Positions 24,326 to 37,413 of a stretch of 64,000 bases of DNA are shown here, in pieces; the first letter of the stretch is position 1, and each line of letters starts with the position of its first letter. The notes beneath the pieces were generated by a model. The model did no database searches. It saw only the letters and a program-made list of their open reading frames with translations, and had not been told where the DNA came from. Location of the stretch: NCBI GenBank assembly GCA_028023455.1, contig JAQFVV010006334.1, forward strand, positions 3,366,596 through 3,430,595, given 5' to 3'. The position numbers and the translations under genes are program-made. This DNA comes from Epiperipatus broadwayi. Its lineage: Eukaryota > Onychophora > Udeonychophora > Euonychophora > Peripatidae.

Positions 24326-25800
24326 TTAGTTATGTTTTTAAAACATTTATTGTTGGGAGAGTGTGTATCAATTTAATATCAGTTTAAAGGTACATATGTT
24401 GAAGAGTAATTTCCTTCCGCAAAATTACACACACACACAAAGTATTTCATTTTTGTTGGCAATGTAAATTACCTAGGTACTAGAGAATGTTCTATTAACA
24501 TTTTACCCATTTTCTTTTAACATATTCTTAGGTCATAATTAATTAATTTTTGTTGCTTTCATTCGATTGAATTATTAAAATAAAAAAACAAACTTATTTT
24601 ATATTTTATCTTTACATTTTTTTACAAATTTCATTAAAAGTATAATTTTAAAAACAAGACTAATCTAAAAAATAAAATATCAACTTTATAAATAAAAAAA
24701 AGGAAATTATATATTAAAATAAATTAGCAAAACAAAAGACTTGATTTTAGAAATCAGGCCAACAATGACTTAAATGGGAAAAATTATTTTTTAACAAATA
24801 ATGTAAATTTAACACAAATATTATTAAAATATTATAAGCACAAATAAAAAATCAATAAAGTATTAGAATTCAAGTTTTAATTGCACAATAGTAAAAAAAT
24901 TATTGGCGTTCAATAAATTGTCAGTTGATTAGTTTTCTGCTAAAGATCAAATATATTCAAATAAATTCTAAAATAATCAGTCATATACTTATTAAAAAAC
25001 AAATATTTAATAATTTGACAAATGATAATAATAATAAACCAGGAATCAAATTAATTTTTTAAAATTTTTTTATATTATTTGCAAAGGCCTATGTTATGTA
25101 AGTGCAGAATTAAACTTTTACACATAATGTACTTTATTATCTTTTTTAATTACCAATAGCTGCTAACATATAGATAATTTAGTTAGAATTAAAATATTTT
25201 TAGTAATTATTGAATTGCTCAAAGGCTTTTTAAATTAAAATTTGTATCTTTATTTGATTGAAATAGATTCCTGATATTGATACAAACTACATTTTCTTGG
25301 AGAGTTAATGGCAGATGTACATAAAATATATTAAAGAATTAATATATGAATAGTATTTTGAAGTTTATCATTTATTATATGCAATTGATACTGCATCTGT
25401 TTAATATTTACATATTTCATATCTTGTTGTTTGTCTAAAAATTATTAAAATAAATAGAAATTGATTTTGCCATGTAAATTTAAATTATATGTCATTTCAA
25501 ATGAGATTTGATATTTGTATCTAATTTAACATTTGCCTAATAAAATATCATAGTCTAATGAGAAGCAAAAGGAAAGTTGATTCATTTTTTATTTGAAACT
25601 AGAGAGGATTGTAATAATACAGCTAACATTTGAGTTTGAAGTTTTTTGATCTACTTATACATAATATAATTGCTTTATTGTTTATGTATATGTATGTAAT
25701 ATATAAATCAATATATATATATATATCAAAATACAGTAAAATTCACATAAATTATAATTGCTTTATTAGAAGTATTTTTGACTGTACATCTTGTAGATAT
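24326..25800. other. Very AT-rich spacer
   Basis: Homopolymer-rich with a short CA run near 24428; no coding or repeat structure recognised. Confidence 0.5.
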
Positions 25801-25809
25801 TTTAGGTTT

Positions 25810-27135
25810 TGGAGAATATACTGTTTCATCATCATTTGATTTTGTGGATAAAATTAATAATATAAATACAGAGTTACATGACACAATTTGTACTTTCGAT
25901 ATAAACTAAATGTATGGATCAATAGATCGAATAGAGTCAATTAATATTATTTATAATGCTCTTGTTTAAAAAATATAAAGTCTGATTTTATAAATTTTAT
26001 TATAAAAGTATTGCAGTTCATTGATAAAAATATTTATGTCAATTTTAATAATGAATATAATGAAATGAGTTATGGTTGGCCAATGGGTCTTCCTGCTGTG
26101 GCTCAAATTTGTATTTTGTTATATTAACTTATGAAAATAAAATCTTAAAGCAATTGAAATATCAAGAAATTAAAATATATCACAGATATGTAGATGATGT
26201 TTTTATTTGTGAAAAATTATGATATAATAATCATTTATTTAATGAATTAAATCAGTTTAAGGATATAAAGTGGGTTATAACTCAAGAAAAATACAATTCC
26301 ATACAATTCTTAGATATTCAAGATATACATAAAGAACACAATTTGGATTATTTTATGTCAATTAAACCAATTAAAAGTAGAGGTTTTATTTCCTATGAAT
26401 CACATATACCTATAAGTCATAAGTTGTCTGGATTGAAGTCGTTCTTATTTTGAAATGAAAAATTATGCAAATATTCTAGTGATAAAATAAAAAAATGTAC
26501 ATTTATTTGTTAATGATTTGTTAAAAATTGGTTATAATAAAAATGCTATTACTAATATTATTAAAAAATTTAAAAAAAATCAACAATATAATAAACTAAA
26601 AATAAAAATAATATCAAAATGAAATGGATTCCAATGCCATTTATATCAGGTGATCCAGTCAAGTTTATTAGAATTTATAATGGTTTGGGTCATGTTGCTT
26701 TTTTTCAACAAATAATACAAATAGATTTCTTAATAACTTTAAAATTCAAATTTTAATCAAAATTGTATTATATATAAATTGATATGTAAATGTGGCTTAC
26801 AATATAATGTTGAATCTAAATGTACATTGGAGAAGAGAATAAAAGAGCATATGCTTTTATATAATAGAATTCAAAAAAAGAAACAATCAGGAATAGATGT
26901 AAATAAACCTTCATCATCTGTTATTTTCAATCATAATAAATCTTGTCAATATGGATTTAAATTTGATTATAAAAATATACAAATTATGCAAATTATACAT
27001 TGCCACAATAAACGTAAAATAAAAGAGGCTATGTTGATTTCATATAACCATGTTAATGCTGTGACAATACTGTCACCCAATTTTGTCTTCATAAAGTTAA
27101 ATTATAGAACTATCAGATTATCATTACATTAGCTT
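25810..27135 (+). mobile_element. Penelope-like retroelement relic, copy C (RT plus GIY-YIG)
   Basis: Plus-strand frames give 'FDFVDKINNINTELHDTICT' then 'FDIN' (25838-25908; the S.DF...I......SFD block), 'YGWPMGLP' (about 26070-26095, GxPMG.P), then 'IYHRYVDDVFICEK' with an intact YVDD at about 26187-26198. 'YNSIQFLDIQDI' and 'SHIPISHKLSGLKSF' follow in order. Downstream, 26779-27132 is an intact 117-residue frame with 'ICKCGLQYN' and 'LEKRIKEHMLLYN', matching the Penelope GIY-YIG endonuclease (C.CG..Y.G.T...L..R..EH). The YIG residues have become YNV, so catalysis is doubtful. At least three frame breaks occur in the RT part. Confidence 0.8.
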
Positions 27136-28635
27136 AGCTTCATCAAAACAAATAATGCTAATTTTTTAAACTGCAAATTGAGATTGATAATTTCGATTCT
27201 CTTATATGTCATATGGTTCTCTTATCAAATTATCACAAAGCTATGCAATTCTGTTCTAAAATATAAAATTGCATTTATAATTATTAAGATATCACAAAAG
27301 TTTTATATTATGATATTTGACAAAACATAATTATAGTTTGCTTTTTATCATTACTTTGAATTTTTTAACTTGTATTTTTAAAAATAAACATATTAAAAAT
27401 ATAAGTATAAATATTACAATATTCCTTATTTTAATAATGTATATTTATATATTTTGTAAAAATAATCATAAGTATTTAAATAAATTATGGGAAATATACA
27501 TCTTTTTTTTTGCCCATTGCTAACCACAATGAAAAAAGAATTTAAAAATTTGTTTATATATCCACTATCAAAGAATTTACCAATCAGCAATGTTTTAGGC
27601 TTTTGCTAAGTCATTTGTAATAATCCTGACATCTTCAGATTTTATTTTGAACTAATAAATTAATATTGATTGCTTTTATTGCCAAATGAATGTAAAACCA
27701 GCAAAATAAGGTTAAATATACCCATAAGAGAATGATTTAAAGCCAAAGCATAGTCATGCTATCTCAGTGCTCTGTAATATCATGCATTTGAGGATTGGTT
27801 CATTAATTTACAATTTTTTTTTAACTAAAATTAATAAATCATATATATACATACTAAGAAAGGTAAACACAAGTAACTATTAAATTAATTAAATTGTTAA
27901 TCACTGGGAAATTATGTTCCATTGATCACCAGAAGTGACTACTGAACTTTAATCCAGCAATCAATAGCTATCAAATCCATTATTCTACCATTTCACTAAA
28001 TACTACAGTACAAAAATAACCAAAACATTATTATATATAAAGCATTGAATTTGAACCACAAAGTAACAGGTGTAATTTTGGTCTTTTAATCACTTGTGCT
28101 AAGCTGCATAGGGTTTAGCAATTTACAAACAACTCAAAATTAGAGTTAAAACCTTAGCACAATTAATGGTACCAATTTAATTGCCTGTCTATATTTCCAT
28201 TTTCTCTTTAATTTACACTTTAAACATTGCTTTAATGTCATGAAAAAATATGAAATGACCAATCAATTGAAGATTTCTTTTAGAAAAATGATTTATCATA
28301 ATTTATAAATTCAAAGTGGAATCTAAAACCTTTTCTTACTTTTCATTGACAAGTCTTTTTAGCAAACTTTTATTTATCTTTTCAATTTCTTCTTTGGTTT
28401 TGAGAAAATGGGAGAAAGAAGGAGTGGGAGAGAGGAGTAAGAAAAAATTCAGTTTTCAAGTTTTCTGTAAATTTTTCATAGTCATAAATACTATCTAAAA
28501 TTAACTTATACAATAAATTGATTCAAAAAGTTTTTTCTTCTTCTGCTAATTGAGGTCAAAAGCATGCTCAACTAGTTTTAAAAAGTTATATACTAAATAT
28601 TTTTTTCTTTTTAAACATTAAAAATGTTATATATG

Positions 28636-28677
<42 letters not shown>

Positions 28678-28775
28678 AATAAATTGATATAGTACTTAAA
28701 CAACCCTTTTTGAATTATAATTGACAGATTTGTTTTGAAAGTTTTATTATTTTTGTTTTTAAAAATTATTAAATT
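27136..28775. other. AT-rich spacer
   Basis: No coding signal. Contains an AC dinucleotide microsatellite (28639-28674). Confidence 0.5.
28639..28674. repeat. (AC)n microsatellite
   Basis: About 18 uninterrupted AC units. Confidence 0.95.
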
Positions 28776-28876
28776 GTCAAGCGTTGGTAGCTGAGAGGTC
28801 AGCACAGCTGCCTTACAAGCAGTTGTCCTGGGTTAGCGGGTTCGCTTCCCGGCCGAAGTTATGACACATGAAAAAA
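28776..28876 (+). mobile_element. tRNA-derived SINE, copy 2
   Basis: Near-consensus pol III A box TGGTAGCTGAGAGG (28785-28798) and B box GGGTTCGCTTCCC (about 28839-28851), GC-rich body, tail ATGACACATG and short poly-A. Flanked by the direct repeat AAAAATTATTAAATT at 28761-28775 and 28875-28889, taken as its target duplication. Better preserved than copy 1 at 1.2 kb; in particular its B box keeps the GTTCG core. Confidence 0.9.
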
Positions 28877-28889
28877 AAATTATTAAATT

Positions 28890-30975
28890 TCTTCTTATTG
28901 GTTTTTTAAAAAGTTAGGAGAAAGAGAATAGGAGTAAATTGTGTTGTGGACTTTGATAAAAACAATACTTATTAGTAACATTCAATATAAAGTACAAACC
29001 AAATCAAACAATTCAAGTTAATATGAATTAACTGGATTTAAACAACAACAACAACAAATTAATACACACACATAAAACAAAAAAAGTTTAAACTCAGAAC
29101 TTTTTATTTCTTTGGATTGCCACTGTCTATCCATACTTGTTTACTTTTTGACTTCACAAAAAAATCAAAGGTATTGTTTTGAATAAAATAATTTATTGCC
29201 AGCATGTGATTGGACAAGGCAAAATGCTCCAAACCATAAAGAACTTATACAAGAACTTTTTTAAAAAAAGGTAAAAAATAATAATACAATTAAATAAATG
29301 CCACCTCCAAGTCTAAGGTTTCCAGTTGCTTTTCAAATAAAAACATTTCAATCAATATGATCAATGCAGAACACAAAGTTTATTTTTAAATTAATTTTTA
29401 CAAGTTAAAGGAAAAAAAAAGTATTTTTTTTGTATTGCATGCTGGGATGGGAAAAAGTTGTTTCCTTTTTATTTTTTAGTTTTTTTTTAAGTATTTACAA
29501 ATCTAGATTTTAGGTATGTATTGTAAAGACAAAAACAAAAGGATGAAAATTTCCAAATAAATTTTTTCAAGTTGCAAATATGAAAAGATTGTTTGTTTTT
29601 TTTCCTTTATGTATGTCAATATTCGGTAGATGATATTATGAGATATCAGTCATGAAAACTTAGTGTCTTGCACCCTTGATCTCTCTCCCATTCCTCGCAC
29701 CTACTCTCCCCTTTTTTCAAAATTCAATGAGAAATTGGAAAAAAAAAATAAAACTTCACACACATGCAAGACCTGTTGATGAAAACTAATACTAAAAGTT
29801 TTTAGATTACTGTTATGTTGTAGTATGATTAATATTAAGAAAATACGTTTGAAATTATGTGTACTCCAGAAGTTAAAAGTGTTAAATAATTACATGTGAA
29901 AGTAAATGAGTTGATTTAATAAAAACGAAAATTAGAAATTACAAATGGTTTTTCATATATATATTTTATAAAAAGCAAGGTGTAAAACAAGATGGAAGAT
30001 CCGAATAAATAATTAATTAAATGAAGGATTAAAAATGTAAAGAACAATTTAATTAATTAGTTCAGAAATAATCCCAAAATACTTTTGCGAATAAAATTGT
30101 TAAGGAATAAACAATAGAGAAAAAAGTAGATACAATCTAGCATGAAAAAAGCTAGTTAGCGTCAGTCCTGTTTTTCTTTGAGACTTATGTGTAGCGTGAA
30201 TTTCGGAACAGGACCAACGATGGGAGGAGAACCAGATATTCGGGTCTGAAGGTACTAAAGACCGACCTAGGGTAATTATACAGACTATACCTGTCTTATT
30301 ATTATTTTTGTAAGCCTTACAGGTGCTAGTAAACTACTTATAATCCTGTTTATAAATGCTTGTTAATTTTTATACTAATAAAATCTTGTATCTGTTAAGT
30401 GGAATATCTTAATTTTATGCAAGAGAGTAATAGTTACTTGAATTAGGTGTATTTGATTATTTCTCATAACATTAAATCAAGTACATCACAATTACACACT
30501 GAATTTATAAATTAAATCATATTAGTGTTACTATGATAAATCAGTATTTCCCCCCACAAATCTTCATTTGATCAGTTAACCATTCCAGTATTCTTTGATG
30601 ATGTCAAAGCAGTGTTAAAGAGTAAATTAAATAAAAAATCAAAATGTAGATCAATTAACCAACAATTTATGTATATACTATTTTTTTTTAAAATAACAGG
30701 CTTTCAATAGTATTGATACAAATATCTTATTTAATATATTTTTTCTAATATTTTTTCCCCAATGTATCTTGTCAAATACTGATGCCAAATCAAAATAAAT
30801 TAGATAAGTTATCTTAAGAAAAAAAAGTAAAAAGGAACCAATTAATTAAATCAGGACAAAATAAAATAATAACAATAAAAGCCATTCATTTAAATAACGT
30901 TTTATTTTATAAAACTAATATACAATTATACATATATAAGTTGTAATAATGCTGAAGGCTAAATGGGTTTATAAG
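28890..30975. other. AT-rich spacer with one unexplained GC-richer patch
   Basis: Mostly homopolymer-rich. 30150-30290 is noticeably less AT-rich (contains GGACCAACGATGGGAGGAG) and looks like an old repeat fragment that I cannot name. No coding region is supported. Confidence 0.45.
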
Positions 30976-31057
30976 TAACCATTAGAAGCCAGTCAACAGG
31001 TTGCCTTGACAACAATTTGAAATTCTTGATTGTTATGTACATTGGGATTGTCTAAGT

Positions 31058-33675
31058 CAGGAGCGGGAAAATGGTCGATCATGATCAACTGGTCAAGCAT
31101 GTGCAGTTTGACAGTTGATCACAGATGTCTCTGCTATCAGATTATTGTTGCTTAAATTACAAACCTTTTTATTTTTACATTTATATTTATAAATTCTATA
31201 ACTAAGTTGACCGATGGTTAGTTACCACTCTCTGTTTGTGTGTGCAATTCTTGCTTTTACTCCTCATTGTACATCTCATCTCAATACTATGGCATTTTAA
31301 ATGACTTGGTAGTGCTTGCGTGTCAGTGCAATGTAATATCTATATGTTTTTAAGTATTTTGTTTTGCTCTTATTCTAAAAAATTTAGCAACTAACAAATT
31401 TGCATTTAAACATACTACGTTTTTTTAGTTTGAAGGTGAATTTGTTATGTAATACAAATTTTTATTTAAAAAAATATTTAATCTCTTAATTTTAGATAAA
31501 ATATAATTGCTAAAAAACAAACAATGTATTATTTTCATAATGACTCTGAGAAGCTACATTTCTTTACTCTGTATAGAGACAAAAATTTGGAGAGGCATTT
31601 TTCCAGTTTGCACAAAACTTATCAACAGGAGTACCTTGCCAACAGCAAGTTAAGAAAATGAAAGTTAAAAGAACTAAAAACCCAATTTGGTGCACAGCAA
31701 ATTTTATTTCAACAACCTATGCAACAATCTAAAATTGTAACTGAAACATCATATGTTATGACTTACATTTTGGAGAGACATAAAAAAACCTTATCAGGAT
31801 GGTGAAGTTTTAAAAGAAGCTTTTCTTGAAGGTAATGAAAAATTATTTAGCAACTTTAGTAATAAAAACGTAATTATTAATGCAATTAAAGATTTACAAC
31901 ATTCTCACCAAACTGCTACTCCATATGTTGAAGTTATGAGTGAGAGACTCAGCAATTGCAAAATGATATTCAAAATTGCTCTTTCTTTTCATTACAGTTT
32001 GACGAATCAAATGATCTCATTGATACTGCCCAATTAATTATCTTTATAAGAATGGTATTTTTCAATATTTCAACAAAAGAGAAATTTTTAACAATACTTC
32101 CTATGAAGGGCACAATGTGAGGTGAAGATATTTTTATGACATTTGCTAAGAAATCAAATTTACTTCTTCATAAATTGGTTTCTATTTCAACTGATGGAAT
32201 GCCTTCAATGGTCAGGCAACAAAAAAGATTTTTAACCCTTTCTAAAGAAAATGAACGGTTTTCCGATTTTATATCCTTTCATTGCATAATGCATAATAAT
32301 GCATTATGTGCAAACATTTTAAATGTTAATGATATTATGCAAGTGGCAGTGAAAGTAACTAATTTGATTAGAGCACATAGTTTAAAGCGTGGCTATTTTG
32401 TAATCAACTTGAAGAAAATGACTCAGAATATGAAGATTTACTTCTTTTTTGCAATGTTAGATGGTTTAACTGAGGAAGGTTTTTGGAAAGATTTTTAAAT
32501 ATTTTGCCAGAAATTGATATATATTTGGATATGCTGAGAGAAAAACACGAAAAATTGAAAAATCCTATTTGGATAAAAAATTGACATTTCTTAGGAATTT
32601 TATGGGACATTATAACTCCATCAATCTTCAATTACAAGGAAAAGAAAATAATATTATTGAGTTAATCAATAATAAATGCTTTTATAGGAAAATTAAAACT
32701 TTAAAAGTCTAAATTACTAAATAGCGACTTTAAAAATTTTCATTATTTAGAAAATCAGATTAAAATTACTGGAAAATGTAATATTGAAACATATTGTTCT
32801 GAAATAGACAATATTATTCAAGAATTCGAGAGATGATTTTCAAATATTGATAATTTGCAACCAATTTTCGAATTTATCTTATTTCCTTTTGGATAACACA
32901 ATATCGAAGATATTTCTTCAATTCTCGCTAGTACTTTTCAATTGAATTTGTCAGATGTAGAATCAGAAATGTTAACAATTAAAACAGATATTTTTCTAAA
33001 AGCATGTGCAAATGAAAATTCCTTCTGGAATTTATTGTCAAAAGAAAAATATCCATTGTTGAGGTTAGTAGCATCGAAGATTTTTGTATTTTTTGAATCT
33101 ACTTATTTATGTGAATCAGCATTCTCGCAAATGAAATTAATTAAATCTCAATTTAAAAATTCTCTTACAGATTATCATGTGATGGCTTCTATTCATTTGT
33201 GCACCAGAAATTATAAAACAAACTATGCTAATATTTGTAAAGAAATGGAATGCCATGCTTCTTCATCGAAAAAATAATTACATTATATATTGAATTATAG
33301 TGAAATAATCAATAATAATTAATATATAATTTAATCAGATAATTTTTTTATTGTTTCACTTATTAATTAATTATTACCTCCGCTAAGATTCTGGATTCTA
33401 TATTGTATCAATAAAAATGATATATTTAATCAAAGGTAGTTTTTTAAGTTTTTTAGCTAAAAGCACTTCACATTCCGTAGGAATTCTTCCAACCAATCAT
33501 TAAAAAGCCTACTTCAGTCAACATAGCAAAAATATATAATAAATACTTAAAAATAATTAATAAACAAAATTTAAATTTTATAAGATATTTACTCCTTTAT
33601 TACCTAAAAAGTCGATCGCCGATAGATAATAAATATAAAAGTTGATCATCTTAATTTTAAGTTTGCCCAACCCTG
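31058..33675 (+). mobile_element. hAT DNA transposon, 2.6 kb, with TIRs and 8-bp target duplication
   Basis: The left end CAGGAGCGGGAAAATGG and the reverse-complemented right end CAGGGTTGGGCAAACTT are imperfect terminal inverted repeats with the hAT-like CAGgggtGGgcAAA signature. The element is flanked by GTCTAAGT (31050-31057) and GTCTGAAT (33676-33683), an 8-bp duplication with two differences, as expected for hAT. The interior encodes a broken hAT transposase on the plus strand (separate entry). The element inserted into a pre-existing MITE. Confidence 0.88.
31522..33277 (+). pseudogene. hAT transposase pseudogene (ZBED5/GTF2IRD2-like group)
   Basis: A nearly full-length transposase can be followed through several frames. 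From about 31570, 'ERHFSSLHKTYQQEYLANSK' is the end of a BED/zinc-finger-like N-terminus. Then 'LSISTDGMPSMVRQQK'-type residues at 32185-32220 contain the conserved TDG.P.M block of the catalytic region, followed by 'FHCIMHNNALCANIL' (32278-32320; the H.i.H...L block). The dimerisation domain is intact in the 111-residue frame at 32942-33277 ('FWNLLSKEKYPLLRLVASKI', 'STYLCESAFSQMK'). In-frame stops and at least three frameshifts lie between. The similarity to the domesticated ZBED5/GTF2IRD2 relatives is by recall; the breaks argue against domestication here. Confidence 0.85.
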
Positions 33676-33714
33676 GTCTGAATGTTGATTGACATCTAAT
33701 GGTTAATTATACAT

Positions 33715-33755
33715 ATATATATAAACATATATACATATATATATAAACATATAAG
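33715..33755. repeat. Compound AT microsatellite
   Basis: Alternating ATATAT and ATAAACATAT blocks just outside the MITE/hAT insertion. Confidence 0.8.
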
Positions 33756-33884
33756 ATCAGCAACTCACTCTCATCCACAGATAGAATATCTTACAAAAAA
33801 AGTTGGATGGTTTTTAAACAAATAATTCCTATTGACATATATTTTATCAGTGTGGCGAAACTCCAAGTGACTTCATGAAGTATA

Positions 33885-36750
33885 AATTAATATTTCTGTT
33901 GGATATAGAGAGCAAAACTGTTGATTCATGTAGAATTATATTTTAAACAATAGATTATGTATTAGTAGAAAAAGAGGGAATGAAAAAAGTATGGAAATTA
34001 AAGTGTTTATATAAAAGTGATCATAATTTCTTTATAATAGAAATAGTTAGTAATATGATGGAAAATATTATTAAAAGTAGAAAGGTTAATGAAAGATGTG
34101 GATGGAGATTAAATGATAAGAATAAGTTAGAACAATATAAAATAAAAGTTGAAGAAATCATGGAAGAGTTGGTTGGGGATAAATATAAGAAATGGTGGGG
34201 TAAAGTAGAAAAAGTGGCAAATAGGATTTTAGGTGATAATATTTAGAAGAATAAAGGTAATAGAAAAGTGAGAGTTAGTAAAGTATAAAAAAGAGGAAAA
34301 AAGCATGCTGAGAATATAAATGTGCTATTAAAAACAAAGAAAGTGAAAAAGATGTTAATGATAAATAGAAAAAGTATTTTAAAAAAGAAGTTGGCTAAAA
34401 TAGATAATTATATAGAGAGAATTAAATTAATTAGTAAATTGTTAGAGGATATTAATAAAAGTGGAAGAGATGGGAGTAAAAAAAATTGAAAATACATTTA
34501 AAAAATGGAATATAAGGGAGAAATAATATTACTAGATGATGAGAAAATAGAGTGTAGCTGTAGAGAAGAATTAGAGACAATCTTAAATAAGTATGCAATG
34601 GATATAGAAAAGATGCTAGATGTGAAGGACAAAGTGATAACAAACATGAAAATAATGGAAATGTTAGGTCTACAGAAAATGAATTGAATAAGGCAGGAAG
34701 AAGTTGAAAAGTGAAAAGACAAGTGGCTTAGATAATTTGGAAATAGAGATGGTAAGGCATTTGGGAAATAAGAAAAAATTAAACCTATTATCATGTTTTA
34801 ATAAAATGGCACAGAAGAGAACATTTCTGGATAGTTGGAATAATACTAGAGTAAGGCTATTATTTTAAAGAAAGATAAGAACCATAGAAAGTTAAGCAAT
34901 TATAGACTAATAGTGGTAACATTAGTGTTATATAAAGTTTTTGCATATATGGTGGCTGGAAAGATAGAAAAATAGATAGAAGAAAATAATATAGTGGGAG
35001 AAATGCAAGGAGGTTTTTGACCAGATAGATGTATAGGAGATAGTTTATTTGTAGTTCCACAACTTATAGATATGAGTATAAATACAGGTAGACAGTTATA
35101 TATGGTTTTTATGGATATAGAGAAAGCATATGATAAAGTAAATAGTAATGGATTATGTGTAAGTTTAGTAAATGTGGGACTAGATGGAGATTTATTGGAT
35201 CTTATTAAGAGATTGTATGAAAATAATTACTATATGTATCATTTAGAAACTGTAAAATCTGTTAGAGTGAAAAATGGAATGGGACTAAGGCAAAGATGCC
35301 CTATGTCAACTATTATGCTTTTGATGTATTTGAAAAAAATGGAAAGAGTAATTGAAAGACTAGGAAGAGGATAGAGATACCATTAATAGGTAGCAAGAGA
35401 GTATATACATTAGCAGGTCTTTTCTTTGAAGATGATGTCTTCTTGTGCAGAGAAAGTAGGGAAGATATGGAAGTTATGATGAATACATGCACAATGGTGG
35501 GTAAAGAGATAGGGATTAAATTTAGTGAAGGAAAATCAAAAGTAATGATAATAAATGCTGGGGAAAGAGAATAGAAAGACTTTTTATTGGAAGATATAAA
35601 TATAGTGAATAGGACAACTATCTGGGGATCCTCTTAAGTAATTAGAGAAATTGCTTGGATAATTGGAAGAAAAATTGATAGATGAAGCAAAGAAAAAAAA
35701 AGGACTGATAAAGAAATTAACACTGTTTTCATATAATAAATATGATGTAGCTAGAATTGTATGAAAGTGAGTGGCAGTAGCAGGATTAACATATAGTAAT
35801 GATGCATTATGTGTTTTTAAAGGGATGCTAGATTACTTAGAAAAAGTACAAAGAGAAGTAGGAAGACATGCAATAGATGCAGATGTTTAGTCAGCAAAAA
35901 GGCAATTTAAAGAGAGATGAGAAAATCAAATTTTGATATGAGAAATGCAAAAAGCAAAATGAAAATGTTCAGTAGATTGCAATTTATGGATAACAAGAAA
36001 ATAGCCAAAATAGTATTTAATTGGGTTATGAATGAAGGGAAAGTAACAAGATGGGTGAAAAAGGTAATGTGATATGCAGAAGATTTGAATAAAGACTTTA
36101 TGTCAGTATTCTTATATAAAAGGTGGGATGATTATGTTGGGAGAATTGTTGAGTGTTATAGAGTTGAGGAGTGAGATAGAAGAATAGATGCATTAATAAA
36201 GAATAGGAGTTGGAGAGATGGAGAACTAGTATGGAGTGGAAAAAAGTTTAAATATATAGAAGTAAACAGAATATTGGGTGCAAGTTAATTTATGATAATA
36301 GCAAGGAAAGTAGTTTATTGTTTAAGGCTTGAACAGGATCTTTAGCAACAAGAAAAAAATACATAAATGGAAAAATATGGGTGGTTTAGTATGCAAGCTA
36401 TTTAAGGAAATCATAGAAAATATTAGGTGTCTGTTAATTGAATGTAAATGCCTGCAAGCAGAAATGTTACAAATAATGAAGTTGTGTAAGAATAAATATA
36501 AACAAAGTGATTATACAGAAAGTGGGTTCTTGGTTTTTATGCTGTATTTGGAAAAAGATAAGGGGAATTTAGATATAAAAACTATGGAGTTGGCAAAGAT
36601 TATGTTGTGAAAATGGAATGGTGTAGGATAGAGAAGAATATGGGAAAAACTTAGGGTGGTGAATAGAAAGAGAAGGTAAAGTGGCAATAGGTTTCTCTGG
36701 GCATAGTGTTTGAGAGATTCCTGACTGCAAAAAACAGCCACAGTGCATCA
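33885..36750 (+). mobile_element. LINE, longest copy in the window (endonuclease end to C-terminus)
   Basis: Plus-strand order: end of an APE-type endonuclease domain (33945-34040: 'DYVLVEKEG', then 'LYKSDHNFFI'; SDH is the endonuclease motif); a linker; RT (34700-35600) with 'KTSGLDNLEIEMVRH', 'KLSNYR'-like residues, 'YMVFMDIEKAYDKVN' (35098-35142), 'GMGLRQRCPMS' and the catalytic box 'LFFEDDVFLCRES' (FADD changed to FEDD, 35419-35455). The C-terminal knuckle follows ('VCKLFKEIIENIRCLLIECK', about 36388-36447). The 3' end near 36750 contains a block GGTTTCTCTGGGCATA shared with the fragments at 46.9 and 49.0 kb, which defines the 3' terminus. Truncated at the 5' side within the endonuclease. 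Frame breaks make it inactive. Clade unresolved. Confidence 0.85.
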
Positions 36751-37253
36751 CATTAATGTAGACAGTGTGTTTTAGACTAGTTAATTACCTTAAAAAAACT
36801 TTACATTTTAAGCTATGTATTTGCAGTTATAAAAATATAACTTCTCTATAAACAAGTACAAAATGTACTTTACACCTGTATCAATCCTAAATCAAGTTTT
36901 AGGATGATTTTCAAATATTTTATCAAAATTGACGATGTATAGGCTGAAAATTTATATTGATTTATTTTTTTTGTAGAGAGCGAAGCAAGAAGGGAAGTGA
37001 TTCTTGCTTGGAAGTAGTCAAACAATTCTTCACACCATATTCCATTGACTAAAAACAAATGAATAAATTAGTAAATAATAAAAGGCATATATAAAGTATT
37101 TCATAGATATTAAATAAAATCTGTTAAAAAATGGCAAACATTAACAAACAATTAATGAATTAAATGTTAGAGTTTGATCATATTATTCTGTTATTTAGTT
37201 ACATTATCATACATAAAAACCAAACATAGCATTTTATAATAATTTGCATATTT
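36751..37253. other. AT-rich spacer
   Basis: No coding or repeat structure that I can support. Confidence 0.4.
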
Positions 37254-37413
37254 CACATGATCACTATCTCTCACACTAGCACATAATTGTTAATAAACAA
37301 GCCAAAACTCTCCATACAGTAGTGTTACCTTGTGCCAACCAGAGTAATCAATGGGTGCCAGAAAGCTTGTTTATTAACAATTATGTGCTAGTATAAGAGA
37401 TAATGATCATGTG
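37254..37413. repeat. Inverted-repeat element with 49-bp arms
   Basis: Arms at 37254-37302 and 37365-37413 are inverted copies differing at about 3 of 49 positions. They begin and end CACATGATCA/TGATCATGTG. The 62-bp centre (37303-37364) carries the dispersed module CTTGTGCCAACCAGAGTAAT. Consistent with a foldback MITE of 160 bp. Confidence 0.85.

Larger units (their letters stand above)
30976..33705. mobile_element. Small MITE split by a hAT insertion
   Basis: TAACCATTAGAAGCCAGTCA... at 30976-30997 is the inverted counterpart of 33684-33705, a 22-bp pair with few mismatches. Between the left end and the hAT element lies a core (30998-31057) matching the right arm of the foldback element at 54.12-54.22 kb (blocks TTGCCTTGACAACA and GATTGTCTAAGT). 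Removing the hAT and one copy of the 8-bp duplication leaves a MITE of about 100 bp. Confidence 0.65.

Noticed and set aside
32136-33277. Domesticated hAT gene
   Set aside because: TIRs and target duplication are still present and the transposase has several frameshifts and stops, so it is a dead transposon rather than a host gene.
34452-34794. Minus-strand hydrophobic frames of 63 and 98 residues
   Set aside because: Antisense of the AG-rich LINE coding strand; composition alone explains them.
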